DNA of 64,000 nucleotides from positions 10,899,717 through 10,963,716 of the forward strand of contig NC_088305.1 in the NCBI RefSeq assembly GCF_032854445.1, written 5' to 3'. This document shows positions 35,839-49,682 of the stretch, piece by piece. This stretch comes from Liolophura sinensis (Eukaryota > Mollusca > Polyplacophora > Chitonida > Chitonidae). The notes under the pieces are model-generated. The model ran no database searches. It worked only from the letters and a program-made list of their open reading frames with translations, and had not been told where the DNA came from. Numbering within the stretch: position 1 is the stretch's first letter; each line of letters opens with the position of its first letter. A program made the translations under genes and the position numbers.

Positions 35839-35905
35839 ATAAATTTATTTATGTATTTGATTGGTGTTTACGGGGTAACTCGACAATATTTCACTTATAT
35901 GACAG
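35839..35905 (-). mobile_element. SINE family 1 tail fragment
   Basis: TTTATTTATGTATTTGATTG, then GTGTTTACGGGGTAACTCGA and TATTTCACTTATATGACAGC. Confidence 0.8.
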
Positions 35906-35978
35906 CTTGTTCAATATAATTAGCTTATTCTTAACACAACTGTGAATAATTACAACATATAACTTTGCTTCTTTTTTT

Positions 35979-36120
35979 TATTTATTTGATTGGTGTTTTA
36001 CGCCGCACTCAAGAGTATTTCACCTATAAGATGGCGGCCAGCAGTATGGTGGGAGGAAACCGGGCAGAGCTCGGCGGAAACCCACGACCATCCGCAGGTT
36101 GCTGTCGGCCCTTCTCACGG
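35979..36120 (-). mobile_element. SINE family 1, truncated
   Basis: TTTATTTGATTGGTGTTTTA through AGTATGGTGGGAGGAAACCG to ACGACCATCCGCAGGTTGCT and TCTCACGGC. The head is missing. Confidence 0.9.
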
Positions 36121-36608
36121 CTTCACAATATTTTTTAAAGTTTCCCCTGTATATATGTATTATTCGCCTGATGTTTTACGTCGAAATAAGAAATATTTCA
36201 TTGATATAATTGGGAAATTATGGTTGGTTTACTCCTATACTAACTGACTTAGTCGTTAGCTCATACTGTACAGGGCTGGTTTTTAGGGTGTATAAATGAA
36301 ATATCCCTAGTTTTATTTTCTCTCAGACAGCAATTGCGGTAGTTGGGGATATGAAAAGTCCCAGAATAGACTGATATTTACATGCATGGATGTACTATAT
36401 AAAACAAATCTAATAAAAGGGACACATACCCACAGAAGTTTTTCAATATTGACAACAGATAAATTTACACAGACTTATCATAAGAAAGGTATGTGATTGC
36501 ATCGTAGATTTGCAAATTTAAGGAGATTTATTAAACAAACCAATATATCTAGGAATGCAATTAATTCTATCCTTGTTATAAATGAGCACTGGATAAATTA
36601 TAGTGATA

Positions 36609-36981
36609 ATTGGTATACTTGACGTAACGCAATCTTGGTACACTTGGTATAAGATAATTTTGGTATACTTGACGTAAGGCAAGTTTGGTATACTTGACAT
36701 AAGACAATCTTGGTATACTTGACATAAGACAGTCCTGGTATACTTGGTATAAGATAATTTTGATACACTTGACGTAAGGCAAGTTTGGTATACTTGACAT
36801 AAGACAATCTTGGTATACTTGACATAAGACAACCTTGGTATACTTGGTATACGATAATTTTGATACTCTTGACGTAAGGCAAGTTTGGTATACTTGACAT
36901 AAGACAATCTTGGTATACTTGACATAAGACAATCTTGGTATACTTGGTATAAGATAATTTTGATACACTTGACATAAGACA
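36609..36981 (-). repeat. 25-bp minisatellite
   Basis: About 15 units of TTGGTATACTTGACATAAGA plus CAATC, with a recurring AGATAATTTTGATAC variant every few units. Because 25 is not divisible by three and the minus-strand unit has no stop in any phase, all three minus frames are open for 125-154 codons. These are not taken as genes. Confidence 0.95.
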
Positions 36982-38429
36982 CTTGTAGTGAGTCGTCCCC
37001 TGATAAAATTTGGTTCCGAAAAATAGACAGTTCTGGAGCTTTTCTTTTCTTTTCTTTATTCTTTCTTCGCTTTATTTACCTTTATGTCGCTTTATTTACC
37101 TTTTTCTGAATTTAATTAATGTAATTTTTTCCGTGTTTATTCATTTGCCACGAATAAGACGACTGTAAAGTGTACATTATTTAGCTGCTTGCCATCAGGT
37201 AGGATTAAAACAAGAACAATACATGCACGAAAGCTTTAGTTTTCATTCGCTATATACCAGATGCCTGAATTGAAATTAAAGTCGTATACATATAAGTAAA
37301 TAAGTGCACAAATGATTAGGTTTCTGAATTCATTTACATTATAGAAGGCCGACATATGTCATATTAAATTACTGCGCATATTTTGAAATCTTTATGTGTA
37401 TTTCTACGGAACTTCCCGGATTTATATGGGGTGAATCGTAAATTTCATGTCGACTATAATGACATAAACAGTAGTGAGATCCGGTATTTGAAACAAATCT
37501 GCGGTATATCGGACAAGCTTTGAATGTACAGTAGTAGCAATACAGTTATACATAGCATGTGCATTTTTGTGTGGAGATCCATACATGCCAAAGGCTTAAA
37601 AGAAAGTCCCCACAAAATACTAGCTCTATACTGGTTGACACACACGCATGCATGGGTAACACGTCTTTGTAACAGAGAATCCAACCCTAGAAACGCACCT
37701 CCTTTTCTCGAAGCCGGATGCATTCTTTTGTAATGTGCACTCAGGTGTGAAATTTACGGGAGAACATTTAACATAACATACATTTTTTCTTTAGAACATG
37801 AATAATGGCTTGCATATATACCTATATATTATACGGATATATATCTGTATGTAAATGAGAACAAAATGTGCCGCCGCCTTTGCGCATGCTGCTGTACTCT
37901 GGTACACGATTTGACAGTGTGCAGACATATGAATGGACGTGAGATAAAATCATACTAGTACCTTGTTTCGCGGTGCTTTGTTGACCCAATTGTGAGAAAC
38001 TTGAACCATTGATGACGACATATTCCTTTCTAACCTCCCAACTACCTTATTTTTGATGTAGCATATATCAGTTTGAAAATGAGGCTCCATCACATCATTG
38101 TGTTCTGTACTGTAACAGATGGTGTTAGACAAGGTGGGGTTTTCTCGCCGTCTTTGTTTTCTATATAATTACATGATCTTGATGTGAGATTATCGGAATC
38201 GGAAGTAGGTTGTAACATAACATTACTGGTATGTTAACTCATCACTTTGTCTATGCTGATATGTGTCTCTTTTGCCCTTCTGCAAAATCACTGCAAATGC
38301 TATTAAGAATCACCTACTAGTATTTCGAGTTTCTTCGATCCGAGCTTTTCTTTGATTCGAGCGTGAGGCACGCACATTCTTTTATATATACCTCCGGACA
38401 TGACATATACACACCCACTGTCTATATGT
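36982..38429. other. Intergenic, nothing recognised
   Basis: Pyrimidine-rich stretch at 37035-37105, otherwise AT-rich unique-looking sequence. No gene supported. Confidence 0.5.
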
Positions 38430-38557
38430 TAATTTATTTATTTTTTATTTGATTAGTATTTCACGCCGTACTCAATACTATTTCACTTATATTTGACTGG
38501 GGAAACCGTATGGTGGGAGGAAACCTGGTAGATCCCGGAGATAACCCACGACCAATT
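38430..38557 (-). mobile_element. SINE family 1, diverged fragment
   Basis: TTTTATTTGATTAGTATTTC, ACGCCGTACTCAATAC and TATGGTGGGAGGAAACCTGG, up to AACCCACGACCA. Confidence 0.85.
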
Positions 38558-38753
38558 AGGTTCCTATATGATGAAGCGGAGCATGTGCTGTGTTTATAGG
38601 GAAGCTTGTACCCTCTGAAAACCCAAATGTCAACATTTTCTTACAGTTATAAAATGTTACATTTTCAAATGTTGTAAACGCCGCGTAATAACTGTAGGCT
38701 GTATCATAATGTTATAGATTGCAACATTTTAAACATTTATAAATGTTTAAAAC

Positions 38754-38970
38754 TCCGAGCTGTATGAATACTCCCGGCCAGGCATTGTTCAGCCTCAGGA
38801 GATAAGCTGTATGGCTGTAGGAACACTCCCGTGCAGGCACTGTTCGACTTCGAGTGATAAGCGGAAGGAACACTCCCGGTCAGGCATTTTTCGGTCTACA
38901 GGTGATGAGCTGTAGGAACATTGCCGGCCAGACATTGTTAACGTTCGGCTTCGAGTGATGAGCTGTAGGA
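38754..38970 (+). repeat. About 55-bp imperfect tandem repeat, four copies
   Basis: Each unit has GAGCTGTAGGAAC, ACTCCCGGCCAGGCATTGTT and a CGGCTTCGAGTGAT segment. The sequence is richer in G and C than its surroundings. Confidence 0.85.
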
Positions 38971-39035
38971 CCTGAGCCTCGAACCAGACCATGAAGCGCA
39001 ACATTTCTGTGTGTAAAGTACTGAAAATGCTATCA

Positions 39036-39271
39036 TTTTATTTATTTATTTATTTATATGATTGGAGTTTTACGTTGTACTTAAGCATATTTCACTTATA
39101 CGACAGCGGCCAGCATTATGGTGGAGGAAAACCGGGCAATACCCGAGGGAAACCCATGACCATCCGCAAGTTGCTGATAGACCTTCCCACGTACGACCTG
39201 AAAAGAAGCCAGCATGAGCTGCTGGACCGTTGTCCTGCGCTAGCACGCTAACCACTTCGATCATTGTAGTC
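39036..39271 (-). mobile_element. SINE family 1, near full length
   Basis: A run of TTTA repeats, ATGATTGGAGTTTTACGTTG, the body, and head remnants CTGCGCTAGCACGCTAACCA. The box B side is shortened (AGCTGCTGGACCGTTG). Confidence 0.9.
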
Positions 39272-39507
39272 CATAAGGCTACAGAATCCCCAGTGTCTTG
39301 CTGTACCTTGTTCCAATGGCGTATATACTATAATTCACTCACATTTTCGTATAAACGTGTCTAATATGCATTTACTGATGTGTAAAATTTCAAAGTATTA
39401 CGTGTCAAACACTGTGAATAATTGCCAATTTAAGCGGGTTTTTGTTCTTGTTTTTGCAGCGCGTAATACAGTGTCCTGCGTGATTAACTTTTTTTTTTAC
39501 AATGCAG

Positions 39508-39600
39508 GAATTCCCGTTCGCTTAAGGGAAATACAAAAACGTTATCAGCAAACTGACTGTTGTGATTACAAACATCATGGAATAGGTTATCTCGAACAAT
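39508..39600 (+). other. Possible exon (weak)
   Basis: A T-rich tract ending AATGCAG precedes 93 nt that are open in one frame (IPVRLREIQKRYQQTDCCDY, then KHHGIGYLEQ), and GTAAGT follows at 39601. Good flanking splice-like signals in unique-looking sequence make it a candidate plus-strand exon. No partner exon or family was identified. Confidence 0.2.
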
Positions 39601-39902
39601 GTAAGTGGCGCGTTTCCTGTTTTCATGTCAATTTTCCGATCGCTCAGTCCCGTGACGTAACCGATATCACTGGCCAATCGACTGCAGACGTCTCTTCCGA
39701 ATCGGCCCATGCAGTCGGAATGGGACCGCGTGTGAATCACGTACCAGTCGGTGTTACGGATAGCAATTTCTGGAAGCAGGTTGGCTCAGGGCCGTCCTGG
39801 AGATCCCTACTGGACAATGAACAGCTGTTACGTCATGAAAAAGTAAATTACTTGATAACCGTAGTGATTAAGCAAGAAATATATATATATATATAATCTA
39901 GA

Positions 39903-40012
39903 AACCCGCGACCCACGACCATCCGCAGGTTACTGCCAGACCTTCAACTCACAGCGACCGCATTTGGGTGGGGTTCCTGGGTCATTTCTCCGTGCTGGTG
40001 TGCTAGCTCCTG
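39903..40012 (-). mobile_element. SINE family 1, internally deleted
   Basis: CCCACGACCATCCGCAGGTT, then directly TCAACTCACAGCGACCGCAT and GGGTCATT. The segment between CAGACCTT and box B is deleted. Confidence 0.85.
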
Positions 40013-40224
40013 CACCGTGTTAAAAACAAACAGCATCGCACCATATCGCCTAAGATTAACCACGCCTAAGATTAACACATAGCCTACAAACCCAACCTAG
40101 CTCAGATAGTTAATTTCAAGTGCTGGTTCGCTGCAACTGTCAGTTCTCTCAGCTATCTGTTGGAGGTCGGTGATTTACTCTGCGCAATCCGGTTTCCCCA
40201 CCCTTAAACCTACGCGCCGTCATA

Positions 40225-40291
40225 GAAGTAAACATTCTTGAACACGGCGTTAAATACCTACCAAGTAAATAAATAAATAAATAAATAAATA
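40225..40291 (+). mobile_element. SINE family 1 tail fragment
   Basis: AACATTCTTGAACACGGCGT, then TAAATACCTACCAAG and six AAATA-type units. The preceding 150 bp may be a strongly diverged body. Confidence 0.75.
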
Positions 40292-40385
40292 TAAATGCAT
40301 CAGATGATATCTCCATGGTTTAGCTTAAAATAAATATGTGTTTTCATCACTATAAGTACAAACATCTCTCGCTTGTATGCGGGTC

Positions 40386-40612
40386 GGGGCCTCCGTGGCC
40401 CAGTTGTTAGGGTGACAGAGCGGCGCAATGACTCATGCAGGGGCCTCTCACCAGTGCGATCGCTGTGAGTTCAAGTTCAGGCCATACTGGATTGCTCTCT
40501 GGAAGCATCCTGCGGATGGTCGTGGGTTTCCCCCGAGTTCTGCTGGCCGCTATCGCATAAGTGAAATATTCTTGCGTACGGCGTAAAACACCAATCAAAT
40601 AAACAAATAAAT
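40386..40612 (+). mobile_element. SINE family 1, near full length
   Basis: GGGGCCTCCGTGGCCCAGTT head, GCTGTGAGTTCAAGTTCAGG box B, TCCTGCGGATGGTCGTGGGT body, and AACACCAATCAAATAAACAA tail. Confidence 0.92.
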
Positions 40613-42033
40613 ATATGCAGCTCAGATTAGAACAGTCTAACTTTGCACGTGTTTGAGAAAAGAGATAGGTTGGACTTGTGCACCAATCCAGGTCCCAAGT
40701 TCAAACCCGCTTCCCTCCGATTTGTTTGCAGATGCGTAGATTGAAGTGGGGTATTTAGTGAGGAGCATCTATCCACACATCGAAATGAAAATTGTCAATT
40801 TGACGGTTCCGAAAGCAGACACACGATGCAATACGAAATTTTTGCGACAGTAGGAGATGCTGGGGCTTAAAGTTCCCTTGAAATTAAAGTCAGGTAGCTA
40901 AGCCCCCCTCCCCCTCTCCGAAATAATGTTTTGTTCCACAGACCAAATGATATCGGCTGAGCGGTTTGAATAAAAATACTTAATAAATAAAGGGCAGTTT
41001 ATCTCGAATTTATGACAATATTTTTTTTATCAGAAATTGCCTAAATTGCGTCTCCTAGGCGGCTCCCGGACCCTCGAAAGATGAGCTGTGATACTACTTC
41101 CGCTACCGGATGTCCCCGAATTTTAGAACAATCGGGACGTCTTTAAAAGGGGTTGCGTTTAAGCTGACCCTGCAGACCCATGAGCGCTGTATTTCAAAGG
41201 CTAATATAAAGCAATAAACCATCATACCATATCGCGATTTCATCAGTGTAGTGCTCTACAGCTTTATAAAGAGAGTATTTGGAAACTGATTGCAATCCAC
41301 GGCTATATCGAAACTTATTTCATTTTAACTGAACATTTAACGGGAAAGAAACGGCAAAAACAAAAAAGAAAAAAAAGAAGAATAGTCAGCATCTGTCGAA
41401 AACCATAAGAAACTGTAAGCCCACATGGAAAATCTTTGCTTATTTTTTTCGATACTTCTGTCACCGAATTAAATGCCCTTTATTATTTACATTTTAAGGT
41501 GAGCTTTAATGACCATATCGGTAATGTATGTCACTATGTCCCACAACTTTTCTACACCTTTATATTCAGGCTTGAATACAATTCTTGTGACCTTTCCACA
41601 TGTAATGTGCGTCTGTGTACGAAAAAGCGAATCTGACATTCAACACCAATCAGAGAGAAAAGATGGTGCGACGTCTTTGGTGACATATTGTAAATATGGT
41701 TAATAGATCCCGCTTTACTATCCAAATATTTCCGTTTGTAATTGGCAGAAAAAAAGATAACAAAATACGGCGTTTTCAGTTACCGATAGTTTTTAATGGC
41801 GCTTCTCCTGATGCTAGCTTTATTTTCATGGTTTGTTTCTCTATAATATCGTATTTGCGCACATCAACGATAAACCACTCATAAAATGGCTGCTTTTGGT
41901 GTTTTCTGTGACTTTCTCATTTTGTTCGCTTTTCCGAGAAAATGCTCATGAATTTAAAAATGGTCCGGCTCCATTCGACGTGTATAGGCCACCGTAATGA
42001 CCTATTACAAAGAAATCGGTCACATTTTATGAC
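40613..42033. other. Intergenic, nothing recognised
   Basis: Unique-looking sequence. No gene or repeat family assigned. Confidence 0.5.
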
Positions 42034-42239
42034 GACCAATGCGATCGCCGTGATTTGAAGTCCAGCTCATGCCGGCTTCTTCTCCGGTCGTATGTGGGAT
42101 GTCTGTCAGCAAAACCGGCGGACAGTCATTGGATTCCCTCGGGCTCTGCCGGATTTCCTCTCACCATAATGCTGGCTGTCGTCGGGTACGTGAATTGTTT
42201 TTGAGTAAGGCGTGAAACAACAATCAAATAAATAAATAC
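42034..42239 (+). mobile_element. SINE family 1, 5'-truncated
   Basis: Starts at ACCAATGCGATCGCCGTGAT, passes AAGTCCAGCTCATGCCGGCT and ACCATAATGCTGGCTGTCG, and ends CAACAATCAAATAAATAAAT. Confidence 0.9.
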
Positions 42240-45200
42240 TAAATTTTATGACAAGGACAGACACATTTTTGTAAAAACGGAATCTTTCCTATCCAATTAT
42301 TCGAGCCAAAGCTGGTCTGTATTGTTCACTCCTGCCGTTGGTATTACTTTTGCCTCAGAACTGGTCATGTTCAGGGTTCGATTCCACCAAGACATTTCTG
42401 GCTTTACTCTAAACTTGACACAGTCTTAAAGCTTATTTTCGGTTTTATAAAGTAAAATATTGCCCACCTCATCAGTGTTATCCCATGCCACAGGCATCCA
42501 AATTTCAACTTTCACCACCAAAAGTAAAGATTTTGGAAAGATTTTAAATTGGGACTTATTAAAATAAGAAATGGCTTTGTTGAATGGGCCCCAGAGGAGA
42601 ATAATATCGTTCATCCAGCTCAGACATGAATCGCTTTAGTGAACCAGAATATGCACTGAAAAAATGGCATTTGTCCGAAAGTCCAATATCTTGTTGAAAG
42701 TGCTACTCCAATACAATACTCTGTGGGCTTCAAAAGAAGTCAGTAACAAGGAGCGGTATAAACCGAGATGGGAACCTTTTACGCTTAAAGCCATTCCGGA
42801 ACTGTGTTGTTCGTTTCCGTCTTTGCGGCACTTGCTTATGGGGCAACTGGTAATGCAGTATTCATCTAACGCAAGAGAACGGTGGTCAATACAGCTTGGA
42901 CCCGCGCCTCCATTGCCTCTGAGAAGTCATCTCATTGTTTTCTTACAATATAGCCCCGATATATATCAGTATCTTTCACGCAAGGCTTGGAATATCGTAC
43001 AGAAACAAATTTTGTTCACTGTTCATGCAACCAAACACTCCTGAATATTTCACTTTGGCGGTCAGGCATGTAAAGGTTTACAGGGTCCGGAAGATGAAAA
43101 CAACGGGCATCGTGTCTGGTGTTCTTGACATGGCATTCCAGTGAGGCAGCACTATAAATACGCCAGCATGACACAGTCGTGATATGACCGAAGTAATATT
43201 GAAATCGACGTTAAAATATGACTTTGAAATATACGTCTTTACTTTACCCAATATAGCATGAATCCACATCTTAGTCACTTTCCTTTTTCAAATATTTGAT
43301 ATCTGCAAAGATGACATCGAGTTTTTGTTATATATTGCAACGTTCTTTTGCGAATTTGTGCTTATTTAATAGAGGACTCCGGAAAAAAATGTCTGCTAGA
43401 TGCAGGAGTTGGAATGGTAAAAAAAATAAAAAAAGGATACAGTTTATATTAGAGTCATTTATTTTGTCACAATTTATACACTATGCTTGATGATGTCACC
43501 AAAGGGTGGGGTTTGATTGATAAGGGTCCACACGAGTGGGCCTCAATGGAAAGGGGCGGGGCCAAAGACAAAGCAAAGTGTATGATTGGCATGTTGACAT
43601 CTGTACATATAAATACAACAATCCAAAGCAGCCACGCCTCTAATACATGTACACGTATACTGTCTGTGTCAACTGTCCAAGCATATGTTTAAAACAAAGC
43701 CAACACAAAACAGTTCTCTCCCTTAATATACAGAATAATAATAATAATAATATAATCTTAAAAGTCCTTAGAAAATAAAAGCTGGCTACACAAAAGGTCG
43801 GGTTGGGAATCCATACGGCGATAAAAGTATGATACATGGCCACAGTCAAAGAATTAGACGTCCTAACAATTCTATAGATACAAAATACTATCCAAAAGAT
43901 ACAACAAAACTACCGGCCATGTAGCAAGGATTCCGTACAAAAATGTCTCTGGACAAAAACCAATGGCTACAAAAATAAGTCAACTTATCAGACTGGAGAA
44001 CAACAACAACAACAGGTCTGAATGTTGTTTACCCTTCGGCCAAAATCAGCCTGAAGTATTGTTTATCGGGTTGGTGTCCGTCCCTCCTTTTGTTGAATAC
44101 TCTAATTTCTACCACATCTACTCTTTGGCAATGGGAAAAAACCCTATTCATTTTCCTTGACCTTGGTCATTTTTTTTGTTTTTTTTTTGTTTAAGATCAA
44201 TAGAGTCAAGTAAATCATATTTCCTAAGTCTTGTGGACTGGATACTCTTAAACTCATACTGAAGTCCTGTAGAAGAATCCTATTGTTTTTCACTGACCTT
44301 CACTCATTTTTCGTATAAAGTTGTTGTCTTGCCTCCATTACCTTATAAACATACTATATATTTCATGTTTTATTTATGGTGAACAGCTATTTAGATCATA
44401 GCATAGTATTTTTATTTTGTGACTGCATAGACACACCGATAATGTTATCTTCAAGACAAAGTTGCTCATAAGAAATTTTCGCTTTTTCTTTCATAGGAAA
44501 GGAACTTTTGAAACTTTATAAATGGATACTGAAAATAGCTGTTTTCACACAATGCATGTCAGTTGGGGTGTTTCAAGTTCAAAATTTTTTCCTGAACGGT
44601 AAAAGCAGTCTTACTCTATCATGTGACTTATGAAAAATTTTAGGCAACCTTTGTTGCGATTGGTTTACCTGTCTCACTGTGTTCCAGGGGCAAAAATTAC
44701 ACCTTTTCGTATTAGAAACTTCCAAGGTTCACAAAAAGTTCAGATCCTCAAATACTATTAAACAACTTTTTTGTGAATTTTAAATGCTCATGTTATAATA
44801 AATATGTTCAATAAGTTCCTAAAATTTTTTGTTCAGGTCATATCATACAAATGGGCTTTTACTTTCTGAGATAAAAAGAGTTCGAACTCCAAATTCCCCT
44901 ATGTCATGTGTTCCTTAACTAGTATGTAACTCTGAAACTCCTTTAATGTAGCATTCAATGTTACAGTTAGAGACTGCATCTTTGAACAAGAAGTCTCAAA
45001 ACCTACTTACTTACTCGCCACGTGGTATAGCCTTCAATACATTCACCATTGCACTCACTCACACTGTTCCTTTATTACGTAAATCTGACAGACTGATCTC
45101 CCCTGTTGGAGCTCTCCAGCCTAAAAGTCGACAATACTTGGAGTGAAAAATTAAACACGGAATGGTTCAGCATGGACTTATTCTTGTGATATGCACAGAA

Positions 45201-48200
45201 ATGTCTCTTTAAAACTACATACAGGACTAGTGGCATCTTCACTAAATAAAATTACAACTACGATGTATACTGATGTGCCCCTGATCAAAAGTAAATACAT
45301 AAAACTCATGATTCTGTACTGGAGCAGGCAAGCTCATACATCCCTGTATGTATCATGGGCATATACATACATCTATGTTGTACACGTCATGGGGAAAAAC
45401 CATGAGTACACTTTTCTTCCCCCGCTAGCCTATATACCAGTGTCAAAGTTGCAACAACAGATAAAATTTGTCATTATCTGTCACAATAATTCAACATATT
45501 CATTAATTAATAATTTTCATAACTTATTATTAAACTATAATAACTATACATGTACATGTATCATTTTCTGTGGCAAAAATAAACACAGCCAATAAAACCA
45601 TATGTATATAGCAGTGTCATCCACACAATCAGCTCCCCTTACATCTCTACCAAGAAATTACACATCATGGAGTTACCTCCCCTTAATAATACCCTTTTGA
45701 TTTGTCAACGAGAGTTACCCGCCCTTGTCCCCTGGTGGCCTAATACGTATCCCATGGCATGTGTAGTGAGTGAACTCATTTCAAAAACCAACCTGTGCTA
45801 TTCGTGACGTGAATATAACGCCCAACGACTCAAACGAAACCAAATATGTTAAATAATAAATAAATGAGGAATGAAAAACTGGAACAGTACAAATTAGGTG
45901 TGTTTCATACCTAAACAACATAAATGCAGAGAAATGGATTTGAAATCATACAAAGTAACAATTACATGCAAGATTAACAATGATAAATTCATTGAAATAA
46001 TATCATACGGAAGCAAAAGAATCATTTTCAGTACATGCAGTGTATGAAAATGCATGCCATTTTTTCTTAGTGCCAGTATAGTGGATATCCTAGCCATAAA
46101 GGATGGTTAAAATTGAACTTTTCATTGGTCAGTTTGAAGAAAATATGAATACCAATACATGATTTTTGATTGCAAATTTTTGACCAAATTGCCTGGTATT
46201 AAAAATATTGTTAATATTAATAGTGGCATCATTTTAGGAAATGTACACGTATGTCCAGATACATTCACATATTCCGTACCTTTCTAGGAAACGCCATCAA
46301 CTGTTAGTTTTTAAACTAATCTTTTAGCTCAATTCAGCCTTCTTGTTACAACCACTACCTCAACCACATGGTTGGGAAATGACCAGCTCCGGACTATCCA
46401 AGATGATTTACGCTAATGAGGTTATGTCAAAATCTCAAAACGAGCTTGAGGCTTATTTCACAAAACTTTTTTGTAACAAAATTTACATTTCCTAGTCCAA
46501 TTCTTCGTAAAATGACATTGTCTACAGGTCATAGTGCCATAAGGCGACGAATTTTTATGAAAAAAGTTATGAAAATATGATCCATGAAGTTGTGTGAAGC
46601 TGCCCCAAGCCATTAGCCGCCCCCTAAACTGATTTCTTGCTAACACCGTACTAACAGTCGGTCCAATTCTATGGTTAGGTCATCAATGAAAGAAATATTT
46701 GTTGGGCACAAGACTGACCCTCCAAAACAAGGTGTCCTACTCACAAGTTTTCATTGAAATCTTTTCTCTCAATTTTAATTTCTTTAAAATTCCCATCTTT
46801 TTCATTTACAAAAAAAAAAAAAAAAAAAATTCCTAAATTCCCTAAAATACTACAGTATTTTGTCTAAAAGGGTTAGAATATGCACATTAGTGATTTTTTT
46901 AAGTATGACATCAAAGAAGTCAAACCATAGCATCAGGCAGACTCCCTGTTGTAATACAGGGAGAAATGAACAACTAACTTCACTGTAGAGCCTGAAAATG
47001 GGCATTTGACAGCTTTGAAAACACCCCTTTTGGAGAAAATGGTAAGACCTACATGTTTGTTGTACTGTTAGATAATATAAATTTAACAAAGGATACTTGA
47101 GTCAAATAACCAAGTGGTCAAATTTTCATGAGCATAGAGATTACGGATCTTTCCATTTCATCCGTAGGGGTGTTGAAAAATGTTTGTCTTCTATTTTTCA
47201 AGCTTGAACGTCCTGTATGATGGGAGCAAGAATTCCACCAAACCAAGAGTGGACTGTACGTGTGAATCTATGACAAGTCAGCAAGGGGAGCGGCTTCTAG
47301 ATCTGACTTGAATGAGATTAAGAACACTGTGTGTCAGAAGTATTTGTGGGTAAAGCTTCCTGGGGCAACAAGCCACAAGTCTTATTTCCTTTTAAATTAT
47401 TGAGTAGACCCTTGAGAATTTTTACAAGTTCCTAAAGCCCACTGCATACGAACATTATTTGGTGTCGAAAGCAGGATCCTGGACTCAGCTGATAGGATAG
47501 TTGCTTGTTGTTCACTTTGAAGACCCTGGCACCGAAACATGGTCGATTAGAAACTTTTGCTGTGGTTATCCACACACCAACAAAAATTTCAAGATAACGA
47601 AATCTCGTTTTTTTGAAAACAAATATTGTTGTGTGTGCTCGACTTCAGAATAAACAATCAGCTTTAGCAGAAAGAAAACATTTAAAATTGTTTGATAGAT
47701 GTTGGAAGATGTCAGATTGTTCTCAAATCAAATTTACGGTGTGACTCTTTCAAACCAGGGAGAGATGGGCTTTTAAAAGTTTAGTGTTGAAAAACTCAAT
47801 ATTTATCTCTTTCTTAAAGTAAAAAGTATGCAACACTGATCAACAAAAAAGAAATATTACAAGTTTTGAATTACACAAGATTGAAATGAACAGATTTTTA
47901 AAAACCCAAACACGGACACAGATTGAAACATCTAAAAATGTTTCAAACTGCAATTTAAAAGCCGTACAAATTTTCTTGCAACGGTTAGTCCATAACATGG
48001 TCTCTCTCAAGGGTATATTAAAAGAAAATCAAAAACAATGTAATGACATCAAACCTCTGATAGACCTTCATCAAATATCACTACAACTCTAAATCACTGT
48101 ATATACCCTCTCACATCTAGACACATAATCCAGCAGGTTGCCACATCAGTAACTCCATATTCATGAAGTGGGTGGGGCTTGTCGTTGTTAGGGACAACAG

Positions 48201-49644
48201 ATAAAATCATGACCCCCAAAGAATTATTTGAGCTTTCCAGGGATTGACGGCACTATATGCGTTGTTGCTCATCTGCTCTAAAACTTCAGAATATGAAAAC
48301 TCAACCTTTTATTCTTATCTTGATGTCTGAAGCTCACTGTGTTAGAGTTGCCAATGTAGTAGCTCCAGTTCACACAGCACTTTTGTTGCTGTTGTTTTTT
48401 CTTCTTAACAAGGACTTCCACATGGAGACAGTACTGCAAATCCCTGCGAAATCTCAACATGAATGTGTTGACCCCTCTTGCAGGCAGTGTCCGAGCAGCA
48501 TGACCATGGGTAACTATGGCCCCACTGGGGTGTATGCCGTGATCGAATGAGGTCTGTGCCACTTCACCCACATTTCATCCTGAATTGGTACGTCTTGTGC
48601 TGTTACAACCACCCTACTTCATCATACGTGGGCGTGGCCTCTGTTGCCATAGGTTAACATGCCACACCCGTATGAGATCATGAATATGCATTGCCTGGCT
48701 TTACCAATACTTAGGCCTTCTCTAAGATCTGATAAACACAGAGATACCTCCCTCCGCAATTTGTATCCATGTTTGATGACCTCTATCATGGGATGCCATG
48801 AAGTTTCAAGGTCGTTACTTCTAATTCTGTCCATCTTGCCATCAAATACACTATCTGCCTTAATGAACACTATTTGTCAAAATTCGTTGCACAACAATTT
48901 TTATCCTACTCCTGCATTTTCATTGGAGTCTATCTAAAATTAAAAGGCCCAGTTCCCTGAACCAAGGCTTTAATTTTTGCTTCAGCAAATCTATTTTAAA
49001 ACATCACAGCGGTAAGTCCACAAGATCCAGTGTACCATATCCAACACCAGAATACCGCTTGAGGAGGGGAGACCCAAGGGAGGTAACTGGTCATCACAAC
49101 AGATGCACATGTTTGATAGCAGCCACTCGTTCTGGAACAATACGTGGACATCCTCTGACTTATTGCAGAAACACTTCTCACACCTTCATCTCTGCAAATT
49201 TACATTTTTGAAATCAGATTTCACTTTTCAATGGGAACAATGTTGAGAGGTTTGAAAAGAAGATGCACAGTTACCATGACAATGGCAACACACTTCAATG
49301 CTTCCAAGCACAAAAAAGAAAACAAAAAGACGACTGATGCGGCAGGCCTGGAAGATGAAAAAGTCCAAAAGGTGACGATGGCGCACAAAGTTTGCTTCCT
49401 TTCTCCATACCACTCCAGTGTTACAGTACAGAAGTCCTTCGCTTCACTTGAACACTATCCTATCACAAGCACACACAGTTTAACAGACTCTGTGGATGGA
49501 AAGCAACATGGCGGTGGTAAGTCGTCATGAGTTATCCACCCTTTGATCCACACTTCCCCCTGGGACATGGGACCATCATCCTCTGATGTATTGCTATAAG
49601 CATTTTCACGACAACAAGGCTCCACGTGGCCTTGTTGTAAATCT
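42240..49644. other. Intergenic and/or 3' UTR of the PTPN4-like gene
   Basis: About 7.4 kb downstream of the phosphatase stop codon. No coding exon was recognised. It includes an A run at 46811-46829 and two AGTTACCTCCC-type motifs near 45670 and 49080. Part of it is probably the 3' UTR of the minus-strand gene, but the polyadenylation site could not be placed. Confidence 0.45.
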
Positions 49645-49682
49645 TCACCTTTTGTAATCTTCTAACGGCTTCACTAAGCCTT
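49645..49682 (-). CDS. PTPN4: PTPN4-like last coding exon and stop
   Basis: Acceptor TATTTCTGCAG/AAGGCT. The split Glu is followed by [11 protein letters not shown] and TGA at 49647-49645. It resembles the vertebrate C-terminus (EGFVKPL...), which supports the call despite the short length. Confidence 0.88.

Noticed and set aside
36518-36985. Three overlapping minus-strand open frames of 125-154 codons
   Set aside because: All three frames show the same peptide cycling through phases of a 25-bp repeat, which is a property of the satellite.
48257-48571. Overlapping opposite 97-codon frames
   Set aside because: Mutual shadows without homology or splice context.
49228-49530. Opposed open frames of 61 and 99 codons near the phosphatase 3' end
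   Set aside because: No family resemblance and no splice support; most likely 3' UTR or intergenic sequence.
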